Notes under the pieces: model-generated
The model's database searches: none
The model's input: the letters and a program-made list of their open reading frames with translations, nothing else
What the model was told of the DNA's origin: nothing
Assembly (NCBI GenBank): GCA_021399435.1
Contig: JAJTUP010000051.1
Coordinates: 372,001-436,000 of the forward strand
DNA length: 64,000 nucleotides
Reading direction: 5' to 3'
DNA from: Diaporthe sp. PMI_573
Lineage: Eukaryota; Ascomycota; Sordariomycetes; Diaporthales; Diaporthaceae
Program-made: the position numbers and the translations under genes
Part shown: piece by piece, positions 44,497-55,566 of the stretch
Layout: each line of letters begins with the position of its first letter
Position numbering within the stretch: the stretch's first letter is position 1

Positions 44497-45549
44497 ATGA
44501 TATTCCTGAAACTTAACTTCGCCCTTGTGCTCTGCGCCACCAGCGTTTGCGGCCTCATTAAAACACCGGGCCGTTCACTTGACACAACACACGTATATGG
44601 CCACAATAACAGCACTCTACCCACTCTTCAGCCTCTCCAGTACGCGGAAACAGCAAGTCTCCTACGCATTGCATACTATGATGAGGGACCACGGGACGGT
44701 CAGATAGTAATCCTCATGCACGGATTCCCGTACGACATCAACAGCTTCGCAGAAGTTGCACCAAGGCTCCTAGAGAAGGGTTACCGTGTGATCGTGCCCT
44801 ACCTGCGAGGCTACGGAGACACCCAATTTCTCAACGAATCTACACCCCGCACCGCAGAACAGGCCGCGCTCGGATACGACCTGTTAACCCTGATGGATGC
44901 TCTGAACATCGAACATGCAATCCTCGCCGGCTTCGACTGGGGCACCATCCCAGTCAACGTGGTCGCCGCGCTCTGGCCCGAGCGGTGCGACGGCATAGTC
45001 GCGGTGGGAAGCTACCTGATCCAAGACCGGAGTACGGCGTGGGTGCCCTCGGACCCGGATTCCGAGGCGGCGCGGTGGTACTTCTACCTGTTCCTCACGC
45101 CACGCGGGTATGCAGCTTTGGAGCAGCAGTTGAGAGCATATACCAAAGCTATCTGGGCGAGGAACTCGCCCCGGTGGAACTTTAGCGAGACAGAAGTCGA
45201 CCGTACGTTACCTGCGCTGCGGAATCCGGACTTTGTCAACATCACTGTCGACTTCTACAGGAACAGACTTTTGTTTGCACCGGGTGATCCTGCGTATGCC
45301 CAGCTAGCAGACGAGCTCGACAAGCAGCCTTCGATCTCTGTTCCGTCAGTTACGCTTGACCCCGAGTTTAGCACGACATTCCCGGCAACAAATGGATCTA
45401 CGACGGCCAAGTACTTCACGGGCACCAGAGTGCATCACGTCGTGCAGGGTGCAGGTGAAAACATCCCCCAGCAGAACCCCCATGCCTTTGTGGACGCAAT
45501 CCTGGAAGTCGACAGTTTATCGAAAGCCCAAAATAAACAATCGGTTTGA
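44497..45549 (+). CDS. Secreted alpha/beta hydrolase, catalytic His replaced (350 aa)
   Basis: No introns. The signal peptide is MIFLKLNFALVLCATSVCGL. The fold is that of epoxide-hydrolase-like proteins: oxyanion loop HGFPYDINSF, strand and turn RVIVPYLRGYGDT, nucleophile elbow AGFDWGTIPVNVVA with Asp as the nucleophile, then LRNPDFVNITVDFYRNRL in the cap/late region. The usual GxGHxxPxExP loop, which holds the catalytic His, reads QGAGENIPQQNP: His is Glu and the second Glu is Gln. Several N-glycosylation sites (NNST, NEST, NITV, NGST) fit secretion. It may be inactive, or use another His. The TATA-like box just upstream supports a real gene. Confidence 0.82.
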   Translation: MIFLKLNFALVLCATSVCGLIKTPGRSLDTTHVYGHNNSTLPTLQPLQYAETASLLRIAYYDEGPRDGQIVILMHGFPYDINSFAEVAPRLLEKGYRVIVPYLRGYGDTQFLNESTPRTAEQAALGYDLLTLMDALNIEHAILAGFDWGTIPVNVVAALWPERCDGIVAVGSYLIQDRSTAWVPSDPDSEAARWYFYLFLTPRGYAALEQQLRAYTKAIWARNSPRWNFSETEVDRTLPALRNPDFVNITVDFYRNRLLFAPGDPAYAQLADELDKQPSISVPSVTLDPEFSTTFPATNGSTTAKYFTGTRVHHVVQGAGENIPQQNPHAFVDAILEVDSLSKAQNKQSV

Positions 45550-46050
45550 CTGTCATGTTTTGAGACAAATTCTCTACCCTTCAAGTTATTTCCAGTCACT
45601 TTATGTTGGCAAGCAAAATTGACAGACGAGGGTCATTTTTCCCACGCTGATGGGCCTGCGCCGAGCTCGATGAAAACACCTACCTGATGGTGGCCGGCGA
45701 CCATTCTGGGATATCTCTTGCTTTGGGTTAGATACTGGAAGGACTGGATTGATGACGTTGCTGTTCAAAATTCTGTTCAGAGAGCCTCGAGTCACATACG
45801 TTGTGAAATTCAATTTCACGAAAGACTCAGATAACCACATTGTTTGATGGGATTGAAAGGGGAGGGGTATTAATGCAGCTAGCTATGTTTGAGGCTAATC
45901 GTTGATCAAAATTGTATTTATGTCTCCAGTGTAGGGCAACTGCTCATGGGTCTTCCAATGATTCCCATCAATCCTTCGTTCCCCTCCTTGGTATTATTCC
46001 TGCACCGCCCTTTTTTGGTGATCTCCATGGCAGGTATTCATGCGACTCTG
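45550..46050. other. Convergent 3' flanks, nothing recognised
   Basis: The hydrolase and the 2EXR-type gene converge here. Only short frames. Confidence 0.4.
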
Positions 46051-46989
46051 CTACTCCATGAAGGCGCTCATGTTCAGCTCAAGTTCTCTCTTCTGGGCTG
46101 CGTTCGCAGCATCGTCGGCCAAGGCCGACCCATTCGAGTTCTGAGACTGGCGACACTCCATCGCATCGATTTTCTGACTTGTGATGACGTAGTAAAGGAA
46201 TTGCTTGCGTTTCAAGTTCTTCCAGAGCGTGCTCCAGGACACCGCCGTCCCGTTCCCTTCCCTCTCGTTCTCGGGAACGACAGCGACACTTTGGTGCATG
46301 CGGTCGAAGTCAAATTGGTCGAGGTGATGACGTCGATTCATCACGGCCTCGCCCAGAAGCGATGCCGTCTTCAGGTTTGGCATCCGTGAGGCAAGAAGCT
46401 CAAATGCCCTGTCGTCCCATCCGCGCATGTAATCGGCCCTCCACCCCGTTCTGGGAGGGTCAAGGGCGATCATGAGGTGATTGATCGGGGAGGTGATGGC
46501 CATTTCCAGACCCTGGAGCCTGTGGATGTTTTCGACAATGTAATCGACGCCGGGGTGGTGCGCACTCCATTCCTTCCTCTCTTTGATGCCCTCAAATGCG
46601 CGGGCGAGACCGCTGATGCAGAAGTGTCCAGAAGGATCGAAGGGGACGGAAACCTGGCGAGGTACCAAGGAGCCAGTGGCGTCCGTGGTGAGGTAGTGAA
46701 TGGGAAGCAGGTACTTGATCTCTCGTTGAGCTGCCTTGCGAGACTCTCGGCAAACTTTAAAGAGGCTACGGTAGCCTGAGGTGGTGTAGATGAAGTCTTC
46801 GTGAGGTGTAAAATAGAGCAGAGGACCTCTCTGACTGTCAGCTGTCTGCTGGGGCAGGGCAATGTTGGCTGTAAAACGCTGGACGCTGAAGACAGAGAAG
46901 GCCGAAGCTGCCTCCCCCCAAACCAACTGTTGAAGCTCAAGTGGGAGCTTCGGGAAGCAAGTGAAGGTGCTGGAGACGTTGGAAGCCAT
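46051..46989 (-). CDS. 2EXR-type protein, copy A (312 aa)
   Basis: Single exon from MASNVSSTFTCFPKLPLELQ. The N-terminal helix KLPLELQQLVWGEA and the following strands (HEDFIYTTSGYRSLFKVCRESR, SVPFDPSGHFCISGLAR) are the layout of fungal 2EXR-domain proteins, a large family of unknown function found in expanded copy numbers. It aligns along most of its length with the neighbouring 47927-48859 gene: HEDF/HDDF, TTSGYRSLF/LTSGYRGLL, YLLPIHYL/YYLPINYI, IALDPPR in both. They are tandem paralogues with diverged tails. No signal peptide or membrane segment. The end is charged and Ala-rich. Confidence 0.75.
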   Translation of the reverse strand: MASNVSSTFTCFPKLPLELQQLVWGEAASAFSVFSVQRFTANIALPQQTADSQRGPLLYFTPHEDFIYTTSGYRSLFKVCRESRKAAQREIKYLLPIHYLTTDATGSLVPRQVSVPFDPSGHFCISGLARAFEGIKERKEWSAHHPGVDYIVENIHRLQGLEMAITSPINHLMIALDPPRTGWRADYMRGWDDRAFELLASRMPNLKTASLLGEAVMNRRHHLDQFDFDRMHQSVAVVPENEREGNGTAVSWSTLWKNLKRKQFLYYVITSQKIDAMECRQSQNSNGSALADDAANAAQKRELELNMSAFME

Positions 46990-47926
46990 TTTTTCTGCAT
47001 CAGGTTAGCTTGATGGAATGTTGTTTGCCCTTGAAGTTCACCCACCTCCTGATTGATGAGAGTCCGGTGTTGATCCGGGTGTTGTGTCAACAACGTAGGT
47101 ACTGACTGCGGTGTATCAGTGTCCGAGAGAAGCGGATATGGTCGACCGTTCACGTCCCTTCTAATCCACAAATCTTGCTGATGAGTTGAGCGTTTGTGCC
47201 GTGTTACGAGGTCCTCGAGGTCAAGCAGTGACCTGCGTGAGTTGTGAAAAGGTCGCAAGTTGGTGGTGGATGAGCTTGAATGGAAGTGGGTTGCTCAGTT
47301 ATCAGCGATTCTTGATGGGTGGTTGCTGAAATTGATCAGAATAAACGTCAAACAGTCAACCTTGTGCTAGATGAGAGACGATTTGAGAAGAAAAGAAGAG
47401 GACTGCGAGGATGGAAACGAGAAGACTTTGAAGGTGGCAGGGATCGCCAAAACAGCACACCAGAGAGTGGAAGCGAGAATTTGTGAAGGCCGGTAGGCCG
47501 AGTGTAAGCCAAAATCATATTACACATGATTATCAGACTGTTTGATTTGTGATCTCGAAAGTGACTTCATACTTTCACTGCAATGATTACTTTCCCAATT
47601 TCAGAGGCGTGTTTTCCGTCTGATTTTGCCCCATCCTGAACCTTCCCTTCGAGATGTCAGATGGAAAGGGCCAAATGGTACGGATCCTGCTGATGTTCAG
47701 AACGCGCAGAACTGATCATCAACACCGTTCAGGGCCCCGCGTGCGCCGTGTAGACCCAAGCATTTCTCCTAAAGGTTATACCTCAAGTGCGCTTTCTCTT
47801 CCTTCCCCTATCAGAAATCGCTCCGTTCTTTGCCAAGTAGCCAGTGTCCTCCATCCGTTTCGCTTCCTGCCAACATTTCCAGCCCTTCATGACTCCCAAG
47901 CTCTTTCAGTGACAGACTCTTTGCAG
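46990..47926. other. Interval between the two 2EXR-type genes
   Basis: Promoter of copy A and 3' flank of copy B. A minus-strand frame spans the region before the start of copy A, but it is out of frame with it and shows no motif. Confidence 0.4.
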
Positions 47927-48859
47927 TCATGAGTGCGTTCCCAGCAATAGACCGCCGATTTTCTGAGCCCTGAGCTTCTTGATAGTCAGGAAGATACTGA
48001 GGCTTAATTTGAATTCATGATAGAGCTCTATCCACGGGATCTTGATGGTGGAAGGCTCGTCGAGGTCGTAGTCCCAGCCGTCGCCATCTTCGCTCGGGTG
48101 GACCACGGGCATTGGCGTGTGCAGCCACCGGAAGTCCTTTGGCTGCCGCTCATTTAGCAACCCCTCGCCAATCAGCGCCACCGTCTCCAACTGGCTCATC
48201 CTCTTCGCCAAGATATCAAAGGCGCGGTGATACCAGCCCAGCATGAACATCCGCGAGCACTCAGAGTTTCTAGGCGGGTCGAGGGCGATCGTCAGATGCT
48301 TGATCCCGGGCAACGTGGTGCACTGGATGTTTTCAGCGAGGTCCTCGGGCCAGTAGGGCGCCGGAAGATCCATGTCTCTCGCACCGAATCCGTCTGAGGC
48401 GTCGTGGAGCGCAGGACCCAGGCCGCTGATGCAGAGCTCTCCGTCAGGATTGAACGGGACTCTGGCGGAGCGAACGGCTAGTGAGTTATTGCCGTGGCTC
48501 GCGATGTAGTTGATGGGTAGGTAGTACTTGGTCTTGTCGTTGACGGCCCACTGTGACTCGCGGCAGGCGCCGAGCAAACCCCGATAGCCCGATGTGAGCT
48601 GGACAAAGTCGTCATGTGGTGTCAGGCAGAGGGCGAGGTCCTCTGACTTGTTGCTGGGGCGTGAATTTGGGTGTGGTGCGATCTCAGCCCTGAATCGCTG
48701 GAAATCCAGGGTCGGAAGGGCCTCGTTCCAGACCATCTGTCGCAATTCGACGGGAAGCTTCGAGAAGGAATGAAACTCGGTGGGTGTAGTCGAGTTGATG
48801 GTGGCCGAGCTCACGGTGGTCGAGCTGGTGGTGGTCGAGTTGATGGTGGTGGAATCCAT
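47927..48859 (-). CDS. 2EXR-type protein, copy B (310 aa)
   Basis: Single exon. The first in-frame ATG with the protein start is at 48859 (MDSTTINSTT); the open frame continues upstream to 49111 without a needed start. The N-terminus is a Ser/Thr repeat encoded by a short minisatellite (GTGGTCGAGTTGATGGTGGT type), followed by FSKLPVELRQMVWNEALPT, the LPxELR motif shared with copy A. HDDFVQLTSGYRGLL, ARVPFNPDGELCISGLG and LTIALDPPRNS align with copy A. The C-terminus (LYHEFKLSLSIFLTIKKLRAQK) differs. Function unknown, probable protein interaction module. Confidence 0.73.
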   Translation of the reverse strand: MDSTTINSTTTSSTTVSSATINSTTPTEFHSFSKLPVELRQMVWNEALPTLDFQRFRAEIAPHPNSRPSNKSEDLALCLTPHDDFVQLTSGYRGLLGACRESQWAVNDKTKYYLPINYIASHGNNSLAVRSARVPFNPDGELCISGLGPALHDASDGFGARDMDLPAPYWPEDLAENIQCTTLPGIKHLTIALDPPRNSECSRMFMLGWYHRAFDILAKRMSQLETVALIGEGLLNERQPKDFRWLHTPMPVVHPSEDGDGWDYDLDEPSTIKIPWIELYHEFKLSLSIFLTIKKLRAQKIGGLLLGTHS

Positions 48860-49999
48860 AATGAGAAATTGCAGGTCAAGTAGACTTTGTCGACGTAGGT
48901 GGTTTTGTTTTTGGCTGAAGACTGTCAATGAGAAGAGTTCCAGGAATGATTGCGTGAGGCTACTTACTGTATTGTCTTGAGGCTGGCAGTTAACCCCCAA
49001 CTGTCGACTGAGGCACTGTGGTATGTGTTCTCGCAAGAGTCTGAGACTCGGGGTGTGACGACTACTAATGAGTGTGTCGCAAGTAGTCCTTTGCTGATGA
49101 ATCTTAGGCAAGGATAGAAGACCTGAGACGATGACCTGTGGTCTGATCAGAAGATTGGTTGAAGAAAAAAGAAAAGAAGGAAGGAAACAATGGGAGGTTT
49201 CGAAGAAGGGGGAGGGGGTTTATATACCCGTCCACGGCCAATTGGCTTAGGTAAGGACGGCGCCAGTGAATTGAAAGGCTTCAAAGTGAAGTTTCAAAGT
49301 GAATTGTGATCAGTATCTAGGGTAGGCAAGGTATTTCTGGCTACTGATCTGGACTTCTTGCCTGCCCGTGGCGTTGGGAATAGCTTCATAGAAATAGACC
49401 CCACTTCATTAAGTAGGGTCAACCAGGTTGAGTTGGGGCCTGTGCCTTCCTGGCTGAATCGAAGAAGATTCACTTCTGACCGACGGAGGGGTTTAATAAG
49501 TGAATTCTGAGAAGAGTGTTGCGGCAGCACGGTTTTCCGTTTGCGTGTGCCCAAGTAACGTCTTCACATGATTTTTGCACTGGCTACTAAGCAAGTCAAA
49601 CAGTTTGACAAAAAGTCAATTTCTACCAATACCAAACCGCGCTTCGTTGTTAAAGTAGCAAACGTAAAGTGACTTCAATTTTCTGCCCCAATATGGATGA
49701 TCATGTTCCCTTGTGACCTGAGTTGGGTGACTGGAGATTCTTCCGTGGCGGCCCCTTTGGTGACGTCCATGGGATCGAGACAAGTTTGATGATGGTAAGC
49801 ATGAAGAAACGGCCACAGAGGACACTAGAGAAACTCCTGCTGCTAATACATGGACTTGAACTCGCACAATTTGGGTCCCTCATTAATTATTGCTATCTAC
49901 ACGCACCTTGCGACGAGCTTCGCTTTGGTCGCGCCGACCAAAGATTTTAGGCCGTCACCGGAGACTTGTGCACAGCTGGAAGCTACTGCTACTCACGGG
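48860..49999. other. Interval, no supported gene
   Basis: Promoter of copy B and 3' flank of the GH3 gene. A tract near 49270-49300 repeats GAAGTTTCAAAGTGAA-like units. No coding frame of note. Confidence 0.4.
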
Positions 50000-52543
50000 C
50001 TAATTAACTACAAACCGATTGTCCACCCCTTCCAAAGCCCCTCCAGTAGCCAGCACCGCGAAGCTCTTCTCAACGGGCAGATCCCTCGAGCTGAACCCCA
50101 CAAGGAAGACAAACTCGCCCGATGGAATAACCCAAGCCTGGCCATCAGTGTCCCAGTAACTGACATCCCTCCTCTGGAGCCGAAACTCGACATCAGCAGA
50201 CGCCCCAGCCTCGACAAACACCTTCTCGAACCCCCTCAGGACCTTGACCGGCGTGCCCTCCGGCGCGCCGCCAGGGAACGACAGGTAAAGCTGCGGCACT
50301 GCGTGCGCGGCGCGGTCACCCGTGTTCGTGACGCTGGTCTTGACGACGACGACGTCCTCCCAGAGCTCGGGGTGCCCTCCAGGCTGGACGGTGCTGTTAG
50401 CGTTAGGCCTGTCAGCCACCGCGCCGCCGGCCAGGGCGACGGAGGTCCCTTGGGTGTCGATAGCGAATGTGGTGTAAGTCAGGCCAAAGCCGAACTCGTA
50501 CAGGGGCTCGATCCCCTGCGCGTCGTAATGGCGGTAGTCGATGAGCAGCCCCTCGGAAAAGTTCGCCTGCCAGCCCAACGGGTCCGCGACGGGCTGCGTG
50601 AGGTTGACGATGGCCGGTCCGGCGTCCTCAGCAGAGCGGGGGATGGTATACGGCAGGCGGCCGGACGGTGCCACGTCGCCCCAGAGGAGGTCGACGATAG
50701 AGTTTCCGCTCTCCTGGCCCGGGTAGTGTGCGGCAAGGATGGCGCCGATCTTGGGGTGGCTCGCCCAGGGCATGGTGTTGACGCCACCCGAGTGGGTGAC
50801 CACGACGGTGTTGCCGCAAAAGTCAGCAACGTTGTTGATGACGGCCGTAGAGTTACCGTCGAGCTCGAATGAGGTGCGGTCGAAGCTCTCGCTGGCAAAG
50901 GTCTGCTGGAAGACGAGGCAGAGCTCCGGCGGCGGGTAGATGCCCCTAAAGTCACTTTTCGCGATGACCTCGTTGTGGGTCACGTACAGGACCTGGGCTT
51001 CTATCTCCTTGGCCTTTGACTTGATGGCATCGAGGGGAGAGACCACGTATGATGGCCGGCCCGTGCCTGAGCCGCCTCCGATGACCATGGTGCCGGTGTT
51101 GACGCTCTCTGGTGTCTCGGACGGCCGGTAGAACCCGTTGGTGAAATCGCCGGCGTCGTTCCCGAAGACGCCGATCACCTTGGGGGTTTTCAGCGGGAGC
51201 GTGTTGTTGTTCTTGAGAAGCACGGTACCAGCGGCGCCCATCTCGCGGATAAGCTTGGCGTGGTCTCCGCGAACGTCACGGCCGCGGGGGAAAACAAAGT
51301 TAGGGTCGTCAGGAATCAGACCGACCTCCCGACCGAATTCAAGGGACGCCTCCTGGATTAGTAGCAGGTACGGGAATGAATCGTCCGGGGATGGGTAGTC
51401 AGCGGCGTCCTGTTCCAAGTAGTAGTAAGGGGTGAGAATGTTGCGGATCATCTCGTCCACTCTGTCTTCGGTTACGGAGCCGTTACGTATGGCGTTCAGC
51501 ACATTCTCGCCGAACCAGAGCTCGCTGCCAGGGTAGTTGGTAGGGAGGTAACCGGGCATCTCAAGGTCCAGGCCAGAATTGATAGACTTTGCGGTGGAGT
51601 GTGTGGCGAACCAGTCGGAGACTACATAGCCCTTGAATCCGAGCTCCTCGCGGAGCAATTTCTGCAGGAGGTAGCTGTTCTGGCAGGTGTATTCCTGGTT
51701 GAGGCGGTTGTATGAGCACATTATCGAACTGGTACCGGCTTTGACCGCGCTGGCAAATGGCCACATATAGAGTTCGTGGATAGTCCTGTCATCGATGTTG
51801 GAGGATATCGCTTCGGTACGAGTCCCGTCGGGGCTTGTGGTGGACGAGCGCTGCGTCTCTTGCTCATTACCAATGAAGTGCTTAGTACTGGTCTGTACGC
51901 CGGCGTCTTGTAGGCCGAGGACGCTTTCTGCAGTCGAGACCCCGGCGAGGTATGGATCTGGGCCGAAACCCTCCCAATTTCTACCACCGAGAGCATGGCG
52001 ACCCATAGGACCGGTCGTTGGGCTGATTAATGTTAGCTGTGCTGTTTCTCTCGTGGGGCCGAGGCAGGGGACCATCCTTACCCAAGCGCAACATCAGCGC
52101 CCTTGCCCTTGAACTCCTCTCCCAGTGCATACCCACGAAGGTATATAAGCTCCCTGTCCCAGGTGGCAGCAGCCGTAATCCCCGATGGGAAGACGCTGAC
52201 CAGGTCAGCCCGGTTCACGTCATTGGGCCCGTCGAGCATACAAATGCCCGTAAAGTTGAGACGAGGGACGGGCGCGATGTTGCCAATACAGTAGCCCGCG
52301 GAGCTATTGCCAGTGATCATCATGACCTTTTCGTCCAAGGTCAATTGTGAGATAAGGCCCTGGGCCAGCTGGACCGCGGCATCCCAGTCCCGGGTTCCTG
52401 GTTTGCCGATCAGCTTTTGCACTCTTATGTGCACCTTGGGGGAGGACGACTGGTTACTGACCATTGTTTGAGAGGCGGTAGCCAGCTGTGGAGGCAGCAG
52501 CAGCAGCATGGGCCCCAAGGAACAGCAGAAGCGAGGTTTTCAT
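50000..52543 (-). CDS. Secreted GH3 beta-glucosidase (806 aa)
   Basis: Three exons: 52543-52462, 52397-52082, 52022-50000 (2421 nt), introns of 64 and 59 bp. The signal peptide is MKTSLLLFLGAHAAAAAS; a second in-frame ATG lies 12 bp upstream. The mature part begins with NNGTRDWDAAVQLAQGLISQ and LDEKVMMITG. The GH3 barrel has GFGPDPYLAG, KHFIGNEQE and the nucleophile motif GYVVSDWFATHS (Asp of SDW). The second domain has GAAGTVLLKNNNTLPL and GQESGNSIVDLLWGDVAPSG, and the C-terminus has a fibronectin-III-like domain (TSVTNTGDRAAHAVPQLYLSF, VLRGFEKV). It cleaves terminal beta-linked glucose, probably in the cell wall or medium. A hexose-type transporter lies 1.2 kb away on the same strand. Confidence 0.92.
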
Positions 52544-53780
52544 GGTGTCCAACATGGTTCCAGTTCTTGTGTGACTCTCTGGCAGTAGAGTTTGCCCACG
52601 GAGCTTGGAGGACTTGGGAAAAGCATGCGGCGAAGCTACAGAGCTTTATATCAGTGGGTACAGTGACGACTCTCCCGGCTCAAGAGTCGGATGTCGCTCA
52701 AACTTGAACCGGGGCCGATGAAGTCGTTCATCTGTCTCCATATTCCCCACATCAAAGCGCGATGAGGTGACCAGATGCAGAAAGTAAACGCTAAGACGAC
52801 GCAAGGAACCCGGTGAGATGCACACTGGTCCCTGTCATGGTCCCAAAATGCGGGGAGTTGGTCGATCATTGCAGGTTGCCAAGTACTAATTTATGATAAA
52901 TGGTACTCCGTAACAGACATGTGCCTGTTCAGTGCAACCACGTTATGCTGGGAAACAGTGGGTAGCTTCCTGCCATCCCATGTCGTCAACAGTATCTATA
53001 CGAATGCGCGTATAGACGCGAAACTCATTGGCTGCTCGTCTAGACACAAGGTGGGCCGCTTGAGAAGGGCCGATCCGCTCCCCCACGATTTGTTCAGCAC
53101 AGTCACGGTAATCAGCACATTCTTAACCTACCGTTGCATCGGGGAAACGCGGGGTACCATGGGCCTAAAATACGAACACACATGGCCTATACGAAGTACG
53201 GTCAGGCTAAAGACCGTCTAGCAGCACTCGAGATTGTCTTCTTTTTGGCTTGGTCTGTTTGGGCAGTGAAGCCATTCTGTAGCTTGGTGTCTTCTCGCTC
53301 CCGAGACTCATTCATCTAAGATCAACAATTGCTCTTGTGGAGTCTTTCGGCCCATGCCAATTATCTAACATGGAGCTCGTATATGCGGTGGTAGCGGTTC
53401 ACCACCTCACATGTGACCGGACCAAGTCACAAGTGGCAAGGTGCTTCTAACGCATCTTTGTACATGTAAAATCTTTTAAACTAAGTGATTAAATATATTG
53501 AAAACCTGTCCTAGTGTTAATCCAGGAAGTTATTTTGCTAATCTTTTATAAAATAGGCTACACTAATACATAATATTAGAAATAGTAAATCTGACCAGAT
53601 TCAGCATTAAAGGCAAGGTAGCATAAAATGGTGGGACTTGATGTATTTTTGCGAGGTACTACTGGGCCGTCTTTTTCAGCCCCGAAGTCACTCATTTTCT
53701 CGAGGCACTTACTTCTTAAGAAGTAAATACCATCATTCTATGCGGATGACAATGAGCCCAAGCCACACCAATCGAAAGGT
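52544..53780. other. Interval between GH3 and transporter genes
   Basis: Promoter of the GH3 gene and 3' flank of the transporter. An AT-rich stretch at about 53460-53640 lacks open frames and could be a small RIP-affected insert. Nothing else is supported. Confidence 0.4.
52644..52650 (-). promoter_or_regulatory. TATA-like box of GH3 gene
   Basis: TATAAAG on the minus strand about 100 bp before the ATG at 52543. Confidence 0.35.
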
Positions 53781-55566
53781 CTACCTCCTTTCGACATGTT
53801 TAACGCGCTCAACATCAAGCTCCTTTTCGTCTCGTACGGGATCTATGCCTTTCGTTCTTGCGACGACTTGCTCTTCTGGTAGGACAGGTCTTCCGCGCAA
53901 TTGCGCCCATACGGCTCTGTGCATGGGCCGTAAGAACAGGGCGTCCATCTCTTCAAGGGAAATGCCCTTCGTTTCTGGAACAAAGAAGAACGCCCATACC
54001 CCCATAGACACCAAGATTGCTGCAAAGAAAAAGTATGCGCCATAGCTAAGGTCCGAAATCATGTAGGGCGTGCTGCGTGCAATGATGAACGATCCGAGCC
54101 AGGTGTCAGCGGTGGTAAGAGACACGCAGAGCATACGAATGTCGAGGGGGAAGATCTCAGATGCGTAGGTCCAGGTAATACCTTGCCATGTTGCGCAGAT
54201 GATGAAGGCGTTGACATAGACACAGACCATGGCGAGATAGCCCCAACCATCGCGGTTAACGGCTCCTCGCAGGGCGGCAGCAGCGGGATCGCTCTTCATA
54301 ACGTAGCCTCCAATGTACCACATGGGGATGCAGCCTAGAGCAGCACCCCATACAAGGCCTTTGCGGCGACCGACTCGTTCAACAACGATGAAGGTGAATG
54401 TGAACATACCCAGCGTCTTCGCAATGCCGTAGAAACCAGTGGAGAAGAGCTTGGTAGAAGTGCCAGTGATACCGAGAGTTTCGAAAATGCGGGGCGCATA
54501 GTAAGTGATGATGTTGACCTAAGACTGTTAGCTGCGATATTGTTCTAGTGAGTTACTTGTTCACCTACACCAGTGAAAGACTGCAAGAACATGAGCGCAA
54601 GTCCTATTGCCATACGATTGCGCACCCCCTTCTGGAACAGCTTCATAAACTGAGCCTTCTTGCTAAGCTTGTTGGTACTGCGCTCTTCGACCTGAGCGCG
54701 GATCTCGGCCATTTCATGCTGGATATATGCATGGTTCGCATCAAGGCCACGGATTTTGGTCAGAATTCGTTCTGCAGCTTCAAAATCATCTCCACGTGCT
54801 TTCCATCGAGGTGATTCGGGGCACCATGTAACACCAAGAAGGAGGAGCAGGCCAGGAATGAGCTGAATCGCCAGAGGTACAATCCACTGTGCCTGTCGGT
54901 TCACGTCGATGGTGCGATCGCAGGCGTAGTTGATCCAGAAGCCAAGCATCCCGCCGCCCTGTGAGGCAATCTCAAAGATGCCCACAAGCCGACCTCTGAT
55001 AGACGGCGGAGCTGTTTCGGAGATGTAGACCGGGACGACCATGGAGGATGCCCCGATGCCAAGCCCAGCAACTGCACGTCCTCCGTAAATCATGTCGAGA
55101 GAACCTCGTGATGCAGTCATGAGTGTGCCGCCCAGGAGGAAGATCGCGGATGCAATGATCATGGTCTTCTTTCGACCAAGTTTTTCGGCAGCGGGAAAAG
55201 CGAAGAGCGCACCGAAGAAGCAGCCAGCCTTTGAAGAGTCAGCATACATGTGTTTGGAACTGTATGTCTCGAACCCTTACCTGGAAAGTAGACACAATGT
55301 TGCCTTGGGTGGTGTCGCGCACAGTTTTGGCCATGCCACCCATTTTGAAATCGCGGGTGAACGAGTTCAATGCCATAGTTCCGCCAATAACGGCAGTATC
55401 GTACCCCACTGTTATCATGTTCAGATCTCTGCTGTCGAGTTGATTTCACATTATACTTACTGGCAAGGGCCGACATGGAAGCGATTAGTGCGATGACATG
55501 GATACGCCAATTGCGCACTTCTGGGGGGTCTAGAGTGCCCGTAGCATGAGTGTTAAAGCAGCCCAT
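53781..55566 (-). CDS. Sugar (hexose-type) MFS transporter (543 aa)
   Basis: Four exons: 55566-55461, 55408-55281, 55228-54569, 54518-53781 (1632 nt), introns 50-52 bp. It has the sugar porter marks: GYDTAVIGG in the first helix, KLGRKKTM, a PESPRW motif after helix 6 (WCPESPRW), QSFTGVNIITYYAPRIF in helix 7, ERVGRRKGL and the closing PETKGISLEEMD. The helix-8 to 12 part has the W-x-x-ASEIFPL block. The long hydrophilic end (KGIDPVRDEKELDVERV) is cytosolic. It should carry a sugar across the plasma membrane with protons. Near the GH3 gene, which suggests joint sugar use, but I see no shared promoter. Confidence 0.88.

Noticed and set aside
46470..47258. Minus-strand frame of 262 codons over copy A of the 2EXR pair
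   Set aside because: It is mostly a shadow of the real gene in another frame; the exposed upstream part shows no domain.
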